DNA from: Cellvibrio sp. 79 | GTDB taxonomy: Bacteria; Pseudomonadota; Gammaproteobacteria; Pseudomonadales; Cellvibrionaceae | NCBI GenBank assembly: GCA_003056245.1 | Contig: MVDH01000003.1 | Coordinates: forward strand, 721,957-785,956 | Length of the DNA: 64,000 nucleotides | Direction: 5' to 3' | In this document: piece after piece, positions 1 to 8,440 of the stretch | Numbering within the stretch: position 1 is the first letter of the stretch | How the letters are laid out: every line of letters starts with the position of its first letter | Notes under the pieces: model-generated | Databases searched by the model: none | Told to the model about the DNA's origin: nothing | What the model saw: the letters and a program-made list of their open reading frames with translations, nothing else | Made by a program: the position numbers and the translations under genes

Positions 1-451
1 ATCCCTGATAGATATAATCCTCTGCTTTTTCAAAACCCAGATTATTTTCACGCAACTCGGCAATCGAAAACGGTAGCAAATGCAATATGGCTGTACGCCC
101 TGCCAATGATTGGGCTATCGCCTCACGCAATGCCAATTGGTGGGAGCCGGTAAGAACATAACGCCCATTTTCCCGCTGGTTATCCACCGCGACTTGTAGA
201 TAGCTAAGCAACTCCGGCAAACGCTGGATTTCATCAAAAATGACGTTGCCTGGGTACTGCGCTAAAAATGCCTTGGGGTCATCGCGAGCAAAATCCCGCG
301 TTTCCGGGTGTTCAAGGTTTACGTAGGCATATCCAGGTAGAACCTGCCGTGCAAGGGTAGTTTTACCTGCCTGGCGGGGCCCCAGAATGATTACGATAGG
401 ATATTCAGCGAGCAGCTGGATAAATTCGGATTCAATAAGACGTTTAATCAT
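1..451 (-). CDS. AAA_14/DUF4143-type ATPase, N-terminal part (runs off the window)
   Basis: The first 150 residues are visible; the C-terminal part lies beyond base 1. A Walker A motif GPRQAGKTT is at residues 24-32, Walker B VIFDEIQ at 70-76, and a sensor-like YVLTGSHQ follows at about 98-105. This order is typical of AAA+ ATPases that carry a C-terminal DUF4143 domain. The cellular role of that family is poorly defined. The start is the ATG at 449-451, the first in-frame ATG before Walker A. A 41-nt near-perfect palindrome lies 13 bases upstream. The gene lies downstream of, and co-oriented with, the histidine kinase, but the 100-base AT-rich gap and the palindrome suggest separate control. 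The family is fairly certain; the function is not. Confidence 0.85.
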   Translation of the reverse strand, partial: MIKRLIESEFIQLLAEYPIVIILGPRQAGKTTLARQVLPGYAYVNLEHPETRDFARDDPKAFLAQYPGNVIFDEIQRLPELLSYLQVAVDNQRENGRYVLTGSHQLALREAIAQSLAGRTAILHLLPFSIAELRENNLGFEKAEDYIYQG

Positions 452-463
452 GAAAGCAGACTA

Positions 464-504
464 TTCTATGTAATTCCAAAGTTCAACTTTGAAATTACAT
501 AGAA
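464..504. promoter_or_regulatory. 41-nt palindrome upstream of the ATPase gene
   Basis: Two 20-base arms (464-483 and 485-504) are reverse complements with a single mismatch around a one-base centre. It sits 13 bases before the ATPase start codon in AT-rich DNA. It could be an operator, a transcript hairpin or the end of a mobile unit; the sequence does not decide. Confidence 0.7.
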
Positions 505-554
505 AATACAATAATTTATAATAAATACTATATAAACACAGCTTTTAATAGTTT

Positions 555-1868
555 TTATATTGATGTTTTCGGCCACCGCACCCGCGCCCGCGCGCCGCCG
601 AGTTGCTGTGGTTCTACAAATTCCGCCCTGCCCCTGTGCCATTGCATAATGCGTTTGACGATGGCGAGGCCCAAACCGAAACCACCGGTTGCCGAGCCAT
701 TGAATTTTTCATTAGCGGATTCTTCTTCGTGATACAAGCGAACAAATGAATCAAATACACGAATGCGTTTTTCCACCGGAACACCGGGGCCATCATCTTC
801 TACAGCAATAATATATTCATCATCAGTTTGCTGAATTTCGACATAAATTGAAAATTGTGCATAGCGCGCCGCATTATTAATTAAATTCTGCAATACGGTT
901 TCCATCAATTTCCATTCGCAATACACAATCGCGTTATTGCTCAAGTCCTTCACGTTCAGTTGCAAATTGCGTTCATTGTGACGGGAAAAACGCAAACGGA
1001 TTTCATCCAGCAAATCACTCATGTGTCCGGCAGTTTGCTCGAGGCGTTGGGTCTTTTGTTCGAAACCGGCGTACATCAACAATGAACTGATTAGCGATTC
1101 CATTTCTGCGATATCCTGCTCCAGGCTGCGCAATTGGCGCTGGCCTTTATCACCCAGTTTTTTTTCATCAATCATCGCCAGCGCAAATTTCATGCGCGCC
1201 AATGGTGTACGCAATTCGTGGGAAACGGCGTTGGTCATTTCGCGATGGGAGGCAATTAATTCGCGCAGGCGCTGCGCCATATGGTTAAACGCAAGTGCCA
1301 GGGGATAAAGCGTTGAGGTGGGGGAAATATCCAGCGTTTGCGGCACGCCGTCCTTACCCATAGTGCGGGTTTGCACTTCCAGTTTTTTGCTGTCGCGCGA
1401 GAGCGGCCATACCCACAGATAAATCGCCACTGCGATGCCAAGATAAAAAACAATTAACAATAAATCGTACAACGGTGAATCATGGTCATCCGTTTGCGCA
1501 ATGACCAACATCAAAACCTGATCAGTATTAGCGAGGCGTTTGTACCAGATAATGTTGCCATCGCCACTCGCGGCAAGAATTTTCCCTGCACGTAATTCAC
1601 GCATGGCTTCGGATTGGGCGACGTCATCCAGTGCCAGAATTTCCAGGGTAACTTGCAAATCGGCAGAGAGCTGTTGAACCTGCTGTTGATAATCAGCGTT
1701 TGATTGATGAATTAATAAATCGCGTTCAACCAGCTTGAATAACGCCTGCACCTCCGCGCTGGCTTCTTGTTCCGGCGCAAGCGTTTCCCAAAATTGATTG
1801 AGACCCCAGCCAAGTAATACCACCGAGGCGACAATAAAAAAGTACAGGGAAATAAACGCGCGATTCAT
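555..1868 (-). CDS. RstB-like sensor histidine kinase
   Basis: This is an inner-membrane sensor of 437 aa, about the length of E. coli RstB. Transmembrane segments are at about residues 7-24 and 135-156 and flank a periplasmic domain of about 110 residues. A HAMP-like linker follows. The H-box SHELRTPLARMKF carries the phospho-accepting His217, the N-box is around N328-N332, and the ATP-lid glycine motifs are DDGPG (358-362) and GFGLGLAI (396-403). All catalytic motifs are intact. It follows the response regulator gene by 30 bases on the same strand, so the two form a cognate pair. RstB-type sensors respond to envelope or ionic conditions, but the signal here is unknown. Confidence 0.9.
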   Translation of the reverse strand: MNRAFISLYFFIVASVVLLGWGLNQFWETLAPEQEASAEVQALFKLVERDLLIHQSNADYQQQVQQLSADLQVTLEILALDDVAQSEAMRELRAGKILAASGDGNIIWYKRLANTDQVLMLVIAQTDDHDSPLYDLLLIVFYLGIAVAIYLWVWPLSRDSKKLEVQTRTMGKDGVPQTLDISPTSTLYPLALAFNHMAQRLRELIASHREMTNAVSHELRTPLARMKFALAMIDEKKLGDKGQRQLRSLEQDIAEMESLISSLLMYAGFEQKTQRLEQTAGHMSDLLDEIRLRFSRHNERNLQLNVKDLSNNAIVYCEWKLMETVLQNLINNAARYAQFSIYVEIQQTDDEYIIAVEDDGPGVPVEKRIRVFDSFVRLYHEEESANEKFNGSATGGFGLGLAIVKRIMQWHRGRAEFVEPQQLGGARARVRWPKTSI

Positions 1869-1898
1869 ATAATCGATTCTATTCCCGTGAGTAAGAAA

Positions 1899-2600
1899 TT
1901 ACTGCCAGGCATCGGCGATAAAGAGATAACCTTTGCCCCAAATAGTTTTGATTCGGGTGGGGTTTTCCGGATTATCATTTAATTTTTTGCGCAGCTGCGA
2001 AATACGCACATCGATAGTTCTGTCCAGCCCATCATATTCACGGTTGTAAATATGGTTGAATAAAAATTCGCGGCTGAGGATTTGCCCGGCTTGTGCAGCC
2101 AATGCGAGTAATAAATCAAATTCATGGCTGGATAAAACAATTTCCTGCCCGCTCAACGACACTTTACGTGCGCCCGGTTGAATCGCCAGTTCACCAAAAG
2201 CGATGCTCTCCTGCTCGCGCGGATCATTTTGGTAGTAACGGCGCATCAGCGCGCGGATGCGTGCGAGCAGTACACGCGGTTCAGCCGGTTTAATTACATA
2301 ATCATCAGCACCGTATTCCAGACCCAGTACCTGGTCCAGGTCTGAATCGCGCGCGGTGAGCATCAAAATCGGGCCTTTAAAATTCGGGCGCAATTCCTTG
2401 CACAAGGTCAGGCCATCTTTACCCGGCAACATTAAATCCAGCACGATCAACGCCGGATTTAAATTTTGTGCCTGGCGAATAACACGATTGCCGTTGTCTT
2501 CTATCGCAACCTGAAAATCATTGGCTTCCAGAAAATCTTTTACCAATTGCGCCAAACGGCGGTCATCCTCGACCAATAAAATTAAATTGTTTTGCGACAT
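1899..2600 (-). CDS. RstA-like OmpR-family response regulator
   Basis: A 233-aa DNA-binding response regulator. The receiver domain has the acidic pocket E11-D12-D13, phospho-acceptor Asp55 in the strand LIVLDLMLPGKDG, Thr82 and Lys104. The C-terminal winged helix (about 135-230) carries DGLDRTIDVRISQLRKKL and ends in IKTIWGKGYLFIADAWQ. That ending closely resembles the RstA C-terminus and supports the RstA-like label over generic OmpR. It lies in a minus-strand operon mipA-like, DUF3019, regulator, kinase. It probably autoregulates through the inverted repeat at 4065-4111, which is inference. The start ATG at 2598-2600 precedes the receiver domain directly. Confidence 0.92.
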   Translation of the reverse strand: MSQNNLILLVEDDRRLAQLVKDFLEANDFQVAIEDNGNRVIRQAQNLNPALIVLDLMLPGKDGLTLCKELRPNFKGPILMLTARDSDLDQVLGLEYGADDYVIKPAEPRVLLARIRALMRRYYQNDPREQESIAFGELAIQPGARKVSLSGQEIVLSSHEFDLLLALAAQAGQILSREFLFNHIYNREYDGLDRTIDVRISQLRKKLNDNPENPTRIKTIWGKGYLFIADAWQ

Positions 2601-2650
2601 GGTTGTAATATTCCTGCTGATTTTAAAGAATTTGATACGCGCTTCAGGTG

Positions 2651-3118
2651 TTAAAAAAAGCTCCAGGGATTGCGGCGTGCTTTGCGAAACTTCTTGTCAT
2701 TGTAGACGACCTGGAAGCGTTGATCGCTTAATGGTTTATCGCTGATTTTTTCGCGCAACTGAAAATCAGTACTGACGCTGGCCGTCAACTCAAACTGGTA
2801 TTCGCCGCGCGCTTCATTTTCCCAACAGCGAAGGGGTTCGGATTTACCCGATTGGAATAGACACAAGGATCTTAACACTGGCGATTCCCATTTCACCTGC
2901 AATTCATCGTGACAAACTTCTTCACCAGCGTTGAGCACACATAAGCGCGGTTTAATGGAAAACTGGATCAGCGGAAAGGAAGAATTTTGCACGGAGGAAT
3001 CGCTAGCCAATGCACGCACTGCCGGTAAACAAGTCACCAGCAAAATAAGGGCTGTCAACGTTAAAAAAGCGCGAGCGCTCAGCAGGTTTCCATCAGAAAT
3101 GGTACACCCCCCCAACAA
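2651..3118 (-). CDS. DUF3019 periplasmic protein
   Basis: A 155-aa protein with a hydrophobic leader (about residues 13-38, ending ALA) and four cysteines in the mature part that could form disulfides, so it is probably periplasmic. The pattern of strands and cysteines fits DUF3019, a family of unknown function found beside RstA-like regulators and MipA proteins in marine gammaproteobacteria. No ATG lies before the leader. The reading frame opens at a TTG (3116-3118) inside the last 26 bases of the mipA-like gene, which implies translational coupling, and the exact start is uncertain. The regulator gene starts 50 bases downstream. Confidence 0.7.
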   Translation of the reverse strand: MLGGCTISDGNLLSARAFLTLTALILLVTCLPAVRALASDSSVQNSSFPLIQFSIKPRLCVLNAGEEVCHDELQVKWESPVLRSLCLFQSGKSEPLRCWENEARGEYQFELTASVSTDFQLREKISDKPLSDQRFQVVYNDKKFRKARRNPWSFF

Positions 3119-3995
3119 ACACCGTGATCACTTTATTATCGTTTATTAAAGGACTCTCTGCGATTTCGTCGGGTAACTGGCGGTAACTCGTCAAAAAACG
3201 CAAATCCCAGCGTTCAGTCAGTTCATAATTCCAATCCAGGCGGGCGATACCACTAATTGCCGCATCCGCCGTGTAGGTACCACGCGCGTCTGCTTCCGGT
3301 AGTGTCACACCATAATAATAATTCACCACTTCCGCGCTTTGCCATACAGCGCCCAGCGAACCAATAACATGGTGTTTACCGGCAGTCCAATGCCGCGCAA
3401 TCGACACGCGTGCTTCATTTCCATCGTGCAAACCGGTAAATTCACCCAGGTATTGAAATTGGATATCAACAGGCCCACTGGAAAATTGATACTCAATACC
3501 TGCAAGGCCAGCAGTGCGACGGTTGCGCAATTCGCGATGGCCCACATCTTTAAAACCGGGGCTAACAAATTCGGTACCATTATCAATTTCCGGGACAAAG
3601 CTGCCGCCATTGCCACTTTTATCGGTGCCTGCCGCAATCAACGCATTGGATTCAGTAAAAAAATTGGATGGACTCCAGCGATCAAAAAAAACCTGATCGT
3701 AGCTCGGCGTCATAAACAGGTTGAGTTGTTGGGTTTCGTTTTCCCACACAATCACACCCACATCCAGGTTCTGGATAAAAAAATGCTCGCCGTTGTAATT
3801 AATCTGGGGAATCAGAACCAACGGAATATCATCGCCATCTTCAACCGGATTGGTACGCACACCTGCGCCAATTCCTACACTGATGTCCCACTTACCCACC
3901 TCCACACAATCCGCCTTGGTGGAATCACAGGCATAGCTCGCCACGGCGAATAACGCAGAAGCACAAATGGCGAATAGTTTGGTGGTGAAGCTCAT
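3093..3995 (-). CDS. MipA/OmpV-family outer-membrane protein
   Basis: A 300-aa protein with a Sec signal peptide (about residues 1-22, ending ASYA). Many alternating hydrophobic strands follow and it ends in the aromatic VYHF typical of outer-membrane beta-barrels. The N-terminal part (WDISVGIGAGVRTNPV) and length fit the MipA/OmpV family, members of which are scaffold or permeability proteins of the envelope. It is the first gene of a four-gene operon with DUF3019, the response regulator and the kinase, so it is probably a target of that system. The start ATG is at 3993-3995; the ribosome site before it is weak. Confidence 0.85.
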   Translation of the reverse strand: MSFTTKLFAICASALFAVASYACDSTKADCVEVGKWDISVGIGAGVRTNPVEDGDDIPLVLIPQINYNGEHFFIQNLDVGVIVWENETQQLNLFMTPSYDQVFFDRWSPSNFFTESNALIAAGTDKSGNGGSFVPEIDNGTEFVSPGFKDVGHRELRNRRTAGLAGIEYQFSSGPVDIQFQYLGEFTGLHDGNEARVSIARHWTAGKHHVIGSLGAVWQSAEVVNYYYGVTLPEADARGTYTADAAISGIARLDWNYELTERWDLRFLTSYRQLPDEIAESPLINDNKVITVFVGGVYHF

Positions 3996-4342
3996 AGAAA
4001 ATTCGGGGGTTGTTACGTGTTCGGAATGTATCAGGCTATTTATAAATGGCTTTCTTCATTGGCGTTGTAATGATTTGTAGTAGTCGCAGTTGCTATTACA
4101 AATTATTACAAATGCAGTTGGATCTATTACAGATCCCACCATGTACGCCCGCTTAGGATAGCAGCATCTGCTCAAGGCGCACATACGGATGATGCTGTAA
4201 CTGCACCATCGTGGCTCATTAGGCGGTTACATTTTTTTACGTCCTTCTACACTTCGTAAACAGATTAGCAATAGGTAACCAGCGAATATAAACCCGATAA
4301 AAACCTACAGCTGATTTGACCCGCTTCCCCTGGAGTTGCACC
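3996..4342. other. Divergent intergenic region
   Basis: This 347-base stretch separates the minus-strand mipA operon from the plus-strand lipoprotein gene. Apart from the inverted repeat at 4065-4111 and a nearby extra ATTACA half-site (about 4135) I see no gene or RNA in it. It must hold both divergent promoters. Confidence 0.5.
4065..4111. promoter_or_regulatory. Candidate response-regulator operator upstream of the mipA-like gene
   Basis: The 15-mers TTGTAATGATTTGTA (4065-4079) and TACAAATTATTACAA (4097-4111) form an inverted repeat with one mismatch and a 17-base spacer. They lie 70-116 bases upstream of the start of the four-gene two-component operon. Each arm itself contains two ATTACAA-like half-sites, as expected for an OmpR-family dimer. 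The assignment to the RstA-like regulator is inference. Confidence 0.5.
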
Positions 4343-5089
4343 ATGCCCAAGTTACCCCTGATCAAAACACTATTACTGATACTACCAATGGTTGGCTTGC
4401 TGACAGCCTGCGGTAGCGATAACGATGACTTTCCCGACGTCGACCGCAATACCAAAATGCTCTACATCGATTTCAACGATGGAGCTACCGGTTGGAAACC
4501 CGGCTTTGCCGATTACCCTGCAGGCCAGGAAACCTTTTACGAACTGGCTTCCGGGTTGGAAACATTACCAGCGCCATTAGGTACGAATCGCAAAGGTTTT
4601 AAACTCAGTGGCAATAACCACAGTGACGATCTCTACATGTTTGTCACCAAACAAGTTGATGGTTTGGAACCAAACACCCGTTACGATTTTCGCTTTAAAG
4701 TTACCTTCGGCACGAACGCGCAAAAAAATTGTATTGGTGTTGGCGGCGCACCTGGTGAAAGTGTGTGGATAAAAGCAGGTGCAATAAAAACCGAACCAAA
4801 AGCAGTCAATGATGGCGCCGGTCATTTGCTCATGAATATTGATAAAGGCCAGCAAGGCGCCGGTGGGACTGACGCAATTTTGCTAGGTGATTTTGCCAAT
4901 ACCCGCGAATGCGGCGATAGCAATATCAACTACATGAGAAAGTCCCTGATTAGTGATAAAGGTGCATTTTCCGCTAGCACCGACGATAAGGGAAATATCT
5001 GGATCCTGTTATCAACCGATTCCGGTTTTGAAGCTACTACCACTATTTATTTTATGGAATTGGAAGTAGCTGCAACCAAAAAGATTTAA
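4343..5089 (+). CDS. Hypothetical lipoprotein
   Basis: A 248-aa protein with a lipoprotein signal peptide: basic start, hydrophobic core and lipobox LLTAC with Cys23. The ATG at 4343 is preferred over an upstream in-frame start at 4316 because TGGAG lies 8 bases before it and the signal peptide then begins properly. The mature part is rich in Gly, Asn, Asp and aromatic residues with predicted beta strands (YIDFNDGATGWKPGF, NTRYDFRFKVTF) and has two cysteines that may pair. It resembles secreted beta-sandwich domains, but I do not recognise a family. It is monocistronic, followed by a strong bidirectional terminator. Confidence 0.75.
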   Translation: MPKLPLIKTLLLILPMVGLLTACGSDNDDFPDVDRNTKMLYIDFNDGATGWKPGFADYPAGQETFYELASGLETLPAPLGTNRKGFKLSGNNHSDDLYMFVTKQVDGLEPNTRYDFRFKVTFGTNAQKNCIGVGGAPGESVWIKAGAIKTEPKAVNDGAGHLLMNIDKGQQGAGGTDAILLGDFANTRECGDSNINYMRKSLISDKGAFSASTDDKGNIWILLSTDSGFEATTTIYFMELEVAATKKI

Positions 5090-5105
5090 TTGTTAATTAG
5101 CTACA

Positions 5106-5139
5106 AAAGAGAAGAGCCGCATTTGCGGCTCTTCTCTTT
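5106..5139. terminator. Bidirectional intrinsic terminator
   Basis: A perfect 15-bp stem (5106-5120 with 5125-5139) closes a 4-base loop, with T-rich DNA on either strand. It sits between the convergent lipoprotein gene (ends 5089) and the SIMPL gene (ends 5162) and serves both. Confidence 0.85.
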
Positions 5140-5161
5140 GTGTCTGAATTTATTTTCGCAG

Positions 5162-5941
5162 TTAATTCGCTTTATTGATAATTTTATAATCTACCGATAA
5201 CTCTGCCTGGTAAACCACTTCATCGAATGAGGGCTCCGCTTTCTCTTCCTCATAATCTTTAGAGCTACCCAAGCTGGCTCGCATGCCGGTCACAATAATC
5301 TCTTCAACGCCTTCCACTGCCATGGCTCCCTGGGTAGCTCTCTCCCTGACTTTCGCATCACGAAATCCAATAGGTTGTAATTGCACACCCAATGATTTTT
5401 CATAAAATGTTTTTTGTTGAATAACCTTTTTTAAAACATCTTCTTTCACTTGTTGCTCAAAAGCTTCCTTTTTGGTGTGTTCAAACGTTGTTTTGGACAA
5501 ATCGACTTCTTCATATTGATCAGCCACTTGCGCAACCGCACGTAAACTGGATTCTTCAAAAATAGTTACACTGATACGGTTTACCACTTTATAGGTGGAC
5601 GGCTTTTTTCCAAAAAATCCGTATTGGGGAGTGGACGTAAATTGTGCGTTTTTAATATCATCACGCTGAATACCTTTGGCGATAAGATCACTCCCCACTT
5701 TTTCCCGAATAGTGTTATTTAATGATAGGGATTCCGAAAGGGTTTTTGCTTCCGTAGTTACAACCAAATGAATTATTGCTTTATCAGAGTAAGCTGTTTT
5801 CTCAGCTTGCTCTAAAATAGTAACGACTTGCTCTTTGGGATGAAGAAAACTACGTAAATCGTCAGGATTACCTTTAAGTTCAGTTTGGCCATGGCTGGCA
5901 CAGGCAATACTCGTTAACAACAAGGGAATTATTCTTTTCAT
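5162..5941 (-). CDS. SIMPL-domain (DUF541) periplasmic protein
   Basis: A 259-aa protein with a signal peptide (residues 1-19, ending CASHG). The conserved SIMPL core includes a repeated phrasing of the type NNTIREKVGSDLIAKGIQRDDIKNAQF and a C-terminal stretch of conserved basic residues before a variable acidic tail. SIMPL proteins are exported oligomers of uncertain role. The ATG at 5939-5941 is preceded by AAGGAGCGAGTA, a strong ribosome site, so the longer upstream frame (to 6019) is rejected. It is the last gene of the ABC export operon, 78 bases behind the membrane-fusion gene, which suggests it assists that exporter at the periplasmic side. Confidence 0.8.
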   Translation of the reverse strand: MKRIIPLLLTSIACASHGQTELKGNPDDLRSFLHPKEQVVTILEQAEKTAYSDKAIIHLVVTTEAKTLSESLSLNNTIREKVGSDLIAKGIQRDDIKNAQFTSTPQYGFFGKKPSTYKVVNRISVTIFEESSLRAVAQVADQYEEVDLSKTTFEHTKKEAFEQQVKEDVLKKVIQQKTFYEKSLGVQLQPIGFRDAKVRERATQGAMAVEGVEEIIVTGMRASLGSSKDYEEEKAEPSFDEVVYQAELSVDYKIINKAN

Positions 5942-6019
5942 TACTCGCTCCTTTAAAAATGACTGCGGGTTGCATCTATTAGATAGCAACCCGCACAGAA
6001 TAATACAACCAGAAAACAA

Positions 6020-7093
6020 TTAGCGATGTTTAACTTTCTCGCCTTCTTTCAAGCCTTTAACAATTTCAATATTAATTCCATCGGAAATACCGGTTTTAAC
6101 TTCGCGCTTTTCAAATTTCTGCGGGCCGGTTTCTACTTCTACAAATTGGGCTTTTTCTTCTACGATCAAATTACCTTCATTGATGGCAATTACATTTTCT
6201 TTCTTGGCCAGAACGATATCCGCGTTAGCACTGTAGTTGGAGCGCAAAAATAATTTCTCGCTTAATTTAACGGCAGCACGGATTTGGAATTTAATTGTGC
6301 CTTGATCAGTTACACCTTTGGGAGAAATGTATTCAAGGGTTGCGGTGAAGGGCTCACCTTCCAAGGCACCAACATCCAATACCAGTTCCATACCTTCGCG
6401 GATTTTACCCACCTCAGATTCATCCACCATACCTTCAAAAATCATGTCATTCATATCGGCGAGGGTCGCGATAGTGGTACCGGCACCGAAGGAGCTGGTC
6501 TCAACAATAAAGGCACCTTCTTTAAACGGCAGGTCCAGGATCATGCCAGTAACCGTCGCCGGAATCATGTTGGATACTTTGTCGGATTTTTTAGTCGCAC
6601 CGGATTTCATTAGCAACAAATTGTTTTCCGCCGAGGTCACCGCTTCGCGCTGCAAATCATAATTCAGCAAGAATTTATTGTATTCAGACGCAGAAATTAA
6701 TTTATCCGCAAAAAGTTTTTTCTGGCGATCAAACTCTACCGTTGCGTTCTGCAAATTCAACTTCGCAGTTTCCAGTTGTGACTCTGCCTGGTTGAGCATC
6801 ACCATGTTAGGAGCGAGGGTAATCTTGGCAATGATATCGCCCTTCTTCACATTCTGGCCCGCAACCACATAAAGCTTTTCTACTACCCCGGAGACCTGGG
6901 ATTTAATTTCCACTTCGCGACGCGGAATTACTTTACCCACCGCAACGGTCTTTTTAACGATAGTAGTTTTAAACACGGCGTCCGAGGTATAGGTGACCGG
7001 CTTCTCCTGGGATTTGTTATACAAAAACACCGCGGTGCCAATAAACACAATCGCGATCAAACCCAACACTGCGTACCAGATAAACTTTTTCAT
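6020..7093 (-). CDS. MacA-like periplasmic membrane-fusion protein
   Basis: A 357-aa HlyD/MacA-type adaptor. It has an N-terminal membrane anchor (about residues 4-24), a split biotinyl-lipoyl half motif (VEIKSQVSGVVEKLYVVAGQ, about 60-80), a helical hairpin of about 100-165 (LNQAESQLETAKLNLQNATV), then beta-barrel and membrane-proximal domains. Such adaptors couple an inner-membrane ABC permease to an outer-membrane channel. No TolC-like gene is nearby, so the outer component must come from elsewhere. It follows the four permeases and the ATPase in one minus-strand array. The substrate is unknown. Confidence 0.88.
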   Translation of the reverse strand: MKKFIWYAVLGLIAIVFIGTAVFLYNKSQEKPVTYTSDAVFKTTIVKKTVAVGKVIPRREVEIKSQVSGVVEKLYVVAGQNVKKGDIIAKITLAPNMVMLNQAESQLETAKLNLQNATVEFDRQKKLFADKLISASEYNKFLLNYDLQREAVTSAENNLLLMKSGATKKSDKVSNMIPATVTGMILDLPFKEGAFIVETSSFGAGTTIATLADMNDMIFEGMVDESEVGKIREGMELVLDVGALEGEPFTATLEYISPKGVTDQGTIKFQIRAAVKLSEKLFLRSNYSANADIVLAKKENVIAINEGNLIVEEKAQFVEVETGPQKFEKREVKTGISDGINIEIVKGLKEGEKVKHR

Positions 7094-7162
7094 GGTGTCC
7101 TTCTTACGTTGCTAAAATTATTTAAAAAGATCTAACGCTAATCATTAATTACAAAAATTTAA

Positions 7163-8428
7163 TTACTCATCCTGCAGTGCCACAATGGGATTTACACTCG
7201 CTGCTTTCGCTGCTGGCATTAACGATGCAAGCAATCCGGAAATTACCAATATTGCCAATGCAATAAATGCCGTTGCAAAATCCACTTCCGGTTTTCCAAA
7301 GAATCCTGCTTTACCGCCACCGGCTTCTAACAGTTTTGCAATACCTTCCAATATCAGTACCCCCATAACCAAACCAAAATAGCCGGCAATAGTCGTGATA
7401 AAAACGGATTCCTGTACGATCATGCCGATAATGGAATTGGGTGTTGCACCAAGCGCTTTGCGTAAACCGATTTCGCGCGTGCGCTCTTTCACCACAATTA
7501 ACATGATATTTCCAACACCAATCGCACCGGCCATAATTGTCCCTATAGCAACGACCCAACTGAACACTTTTATACCCGTAAATAGCCCTTCAATTTTGTC
7601 GAACTCGTTTTGCAAATTAAAACTGCCAAATACGCCGGTATCTTTTGGATCGACTTTTTTCAGTTCAGCCAGGTATTTTTTTACATCCTCTTCGGCAACA
7701 CGCGCATGCAAACCCGGTTTGGGCTGGATTACAAAACTTCCGATCCAACCCACTTGGTTAAATGCATAACGCAGGGTGTCATTGGGAATATAAATTTTTT
7801 CTTCTTCCTGCTGCTGGTTGCCATTGGCGAGTGATTTAAAAACGCCAACCACTTTAAAACTAATGCCATTGATCGTGATATTTGCACCAACAGGATTCTC
7901 ACCTTCAGCAAATAACTGGGTGCGCACGCGCGTTCCGATAATGACGGTTTTACGTTTTTCGCGATCATCAAACTCATTAATACTGCGACCTTCAATCATC
8001 GCCAACGAATTAATGTTTTCCATTTTTGCGTGTATGCCTTCCACAAAGAAAGTACCGTTTTTATTCTTGTGTACCGCGTAGGGTGGAGTACCGCTCCAGA
8101 TACCCACCGAATTTTGCCCACGGACAAAACCAACACTGGGAACATTTTTTTCAATGGCGGCAACATCTTCAGGTTTAAACGCAATTTGTCTTCCAATAGG
8201 CATTCCCTGATAAGGGAGCTGTGTGTTTCCCTGTATCCAGACCCACACAATATTCGGCACGCGTGGAAAACCTTCATTCACACCATTTTCCAAACCCTTG
8301 CCCGCGCCGAGTAGCAGGGTGAGCATAAAGATGCCCCAGAACACACCGAATGCTGTTAATGCCGTGCGCAATTTATGCTGGCCGAACGTTTTAAAAATTT
8401 CTCGCCACTTTTCCGTATCGATAATCAT
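7163..8428 (-). CDS. MacB-like ABC transporter permease (D)
   Basis: A 421-aa permease with the MacB plan: N-terminal transmembrane helix (HKLRTALTAFGVFWGIFMLTLLLGAG), a large periplasmic domain of about 220 residues, then three C-terminal helices with the FtsX-like core. The cytoplasmic coupling motif KERTREIGLRKALGATP, which contacts the ATPase, is present. Unlike MacB it has no fused ATPase domain. It resembles permease B (10620-11879) more than its neighbour C, so permeases occur as two related pairs. It is 12 bases downstream of permease C. The ATG at 8426-8428 is chosen. Confidence 0.9.
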   Translation of the reverse strand: MIIDTEKWREIFKTFGQHKLRTALTAFGVFWGIFMLTLLLGAGKGLENGVNEGFPRVPNIVWVWIQGNTQLPYQGMPIGRQIAFKPEDVAAIEKNVPSVGFVRGQNSVGIWSGTPPYAVHKNKNGTFFVEGIHAKMENINSLAMIEGRSINEFDDREKRKTVIIGTRVRTQLFAEGENPVGANITINGISFKVVGVFKSLANGNQQQEEEKIYIPNDTLRYAFNQVGWIGSFVIQPKPGLHARVAEEDVKKYLAELKKVDPKDTGVFGSFNLQNEFDKIEGLFTGIKVFSWVVAIGTIMAGAIGVGNIMLIVVKERTREIGLRKALGATPNSIIGMIVQESVFITTIAGYFGLVMGVLILEGIAKLLEAGGGKAGFFGKPEVDFATAFIALAILVISGLLASLMPAAKAASVNPIVALQDE

Positions 8429-8440
8429 CAGTGGCTCCCG

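Noticed and set aside
5942-6019. N-terminal extension of the SIMPL gene
   Set aside because: The strong ribosome site AAGGAGCGAGTA and the signal peptide belong to the ATG at 5939-5941; the upstream part lacks both.
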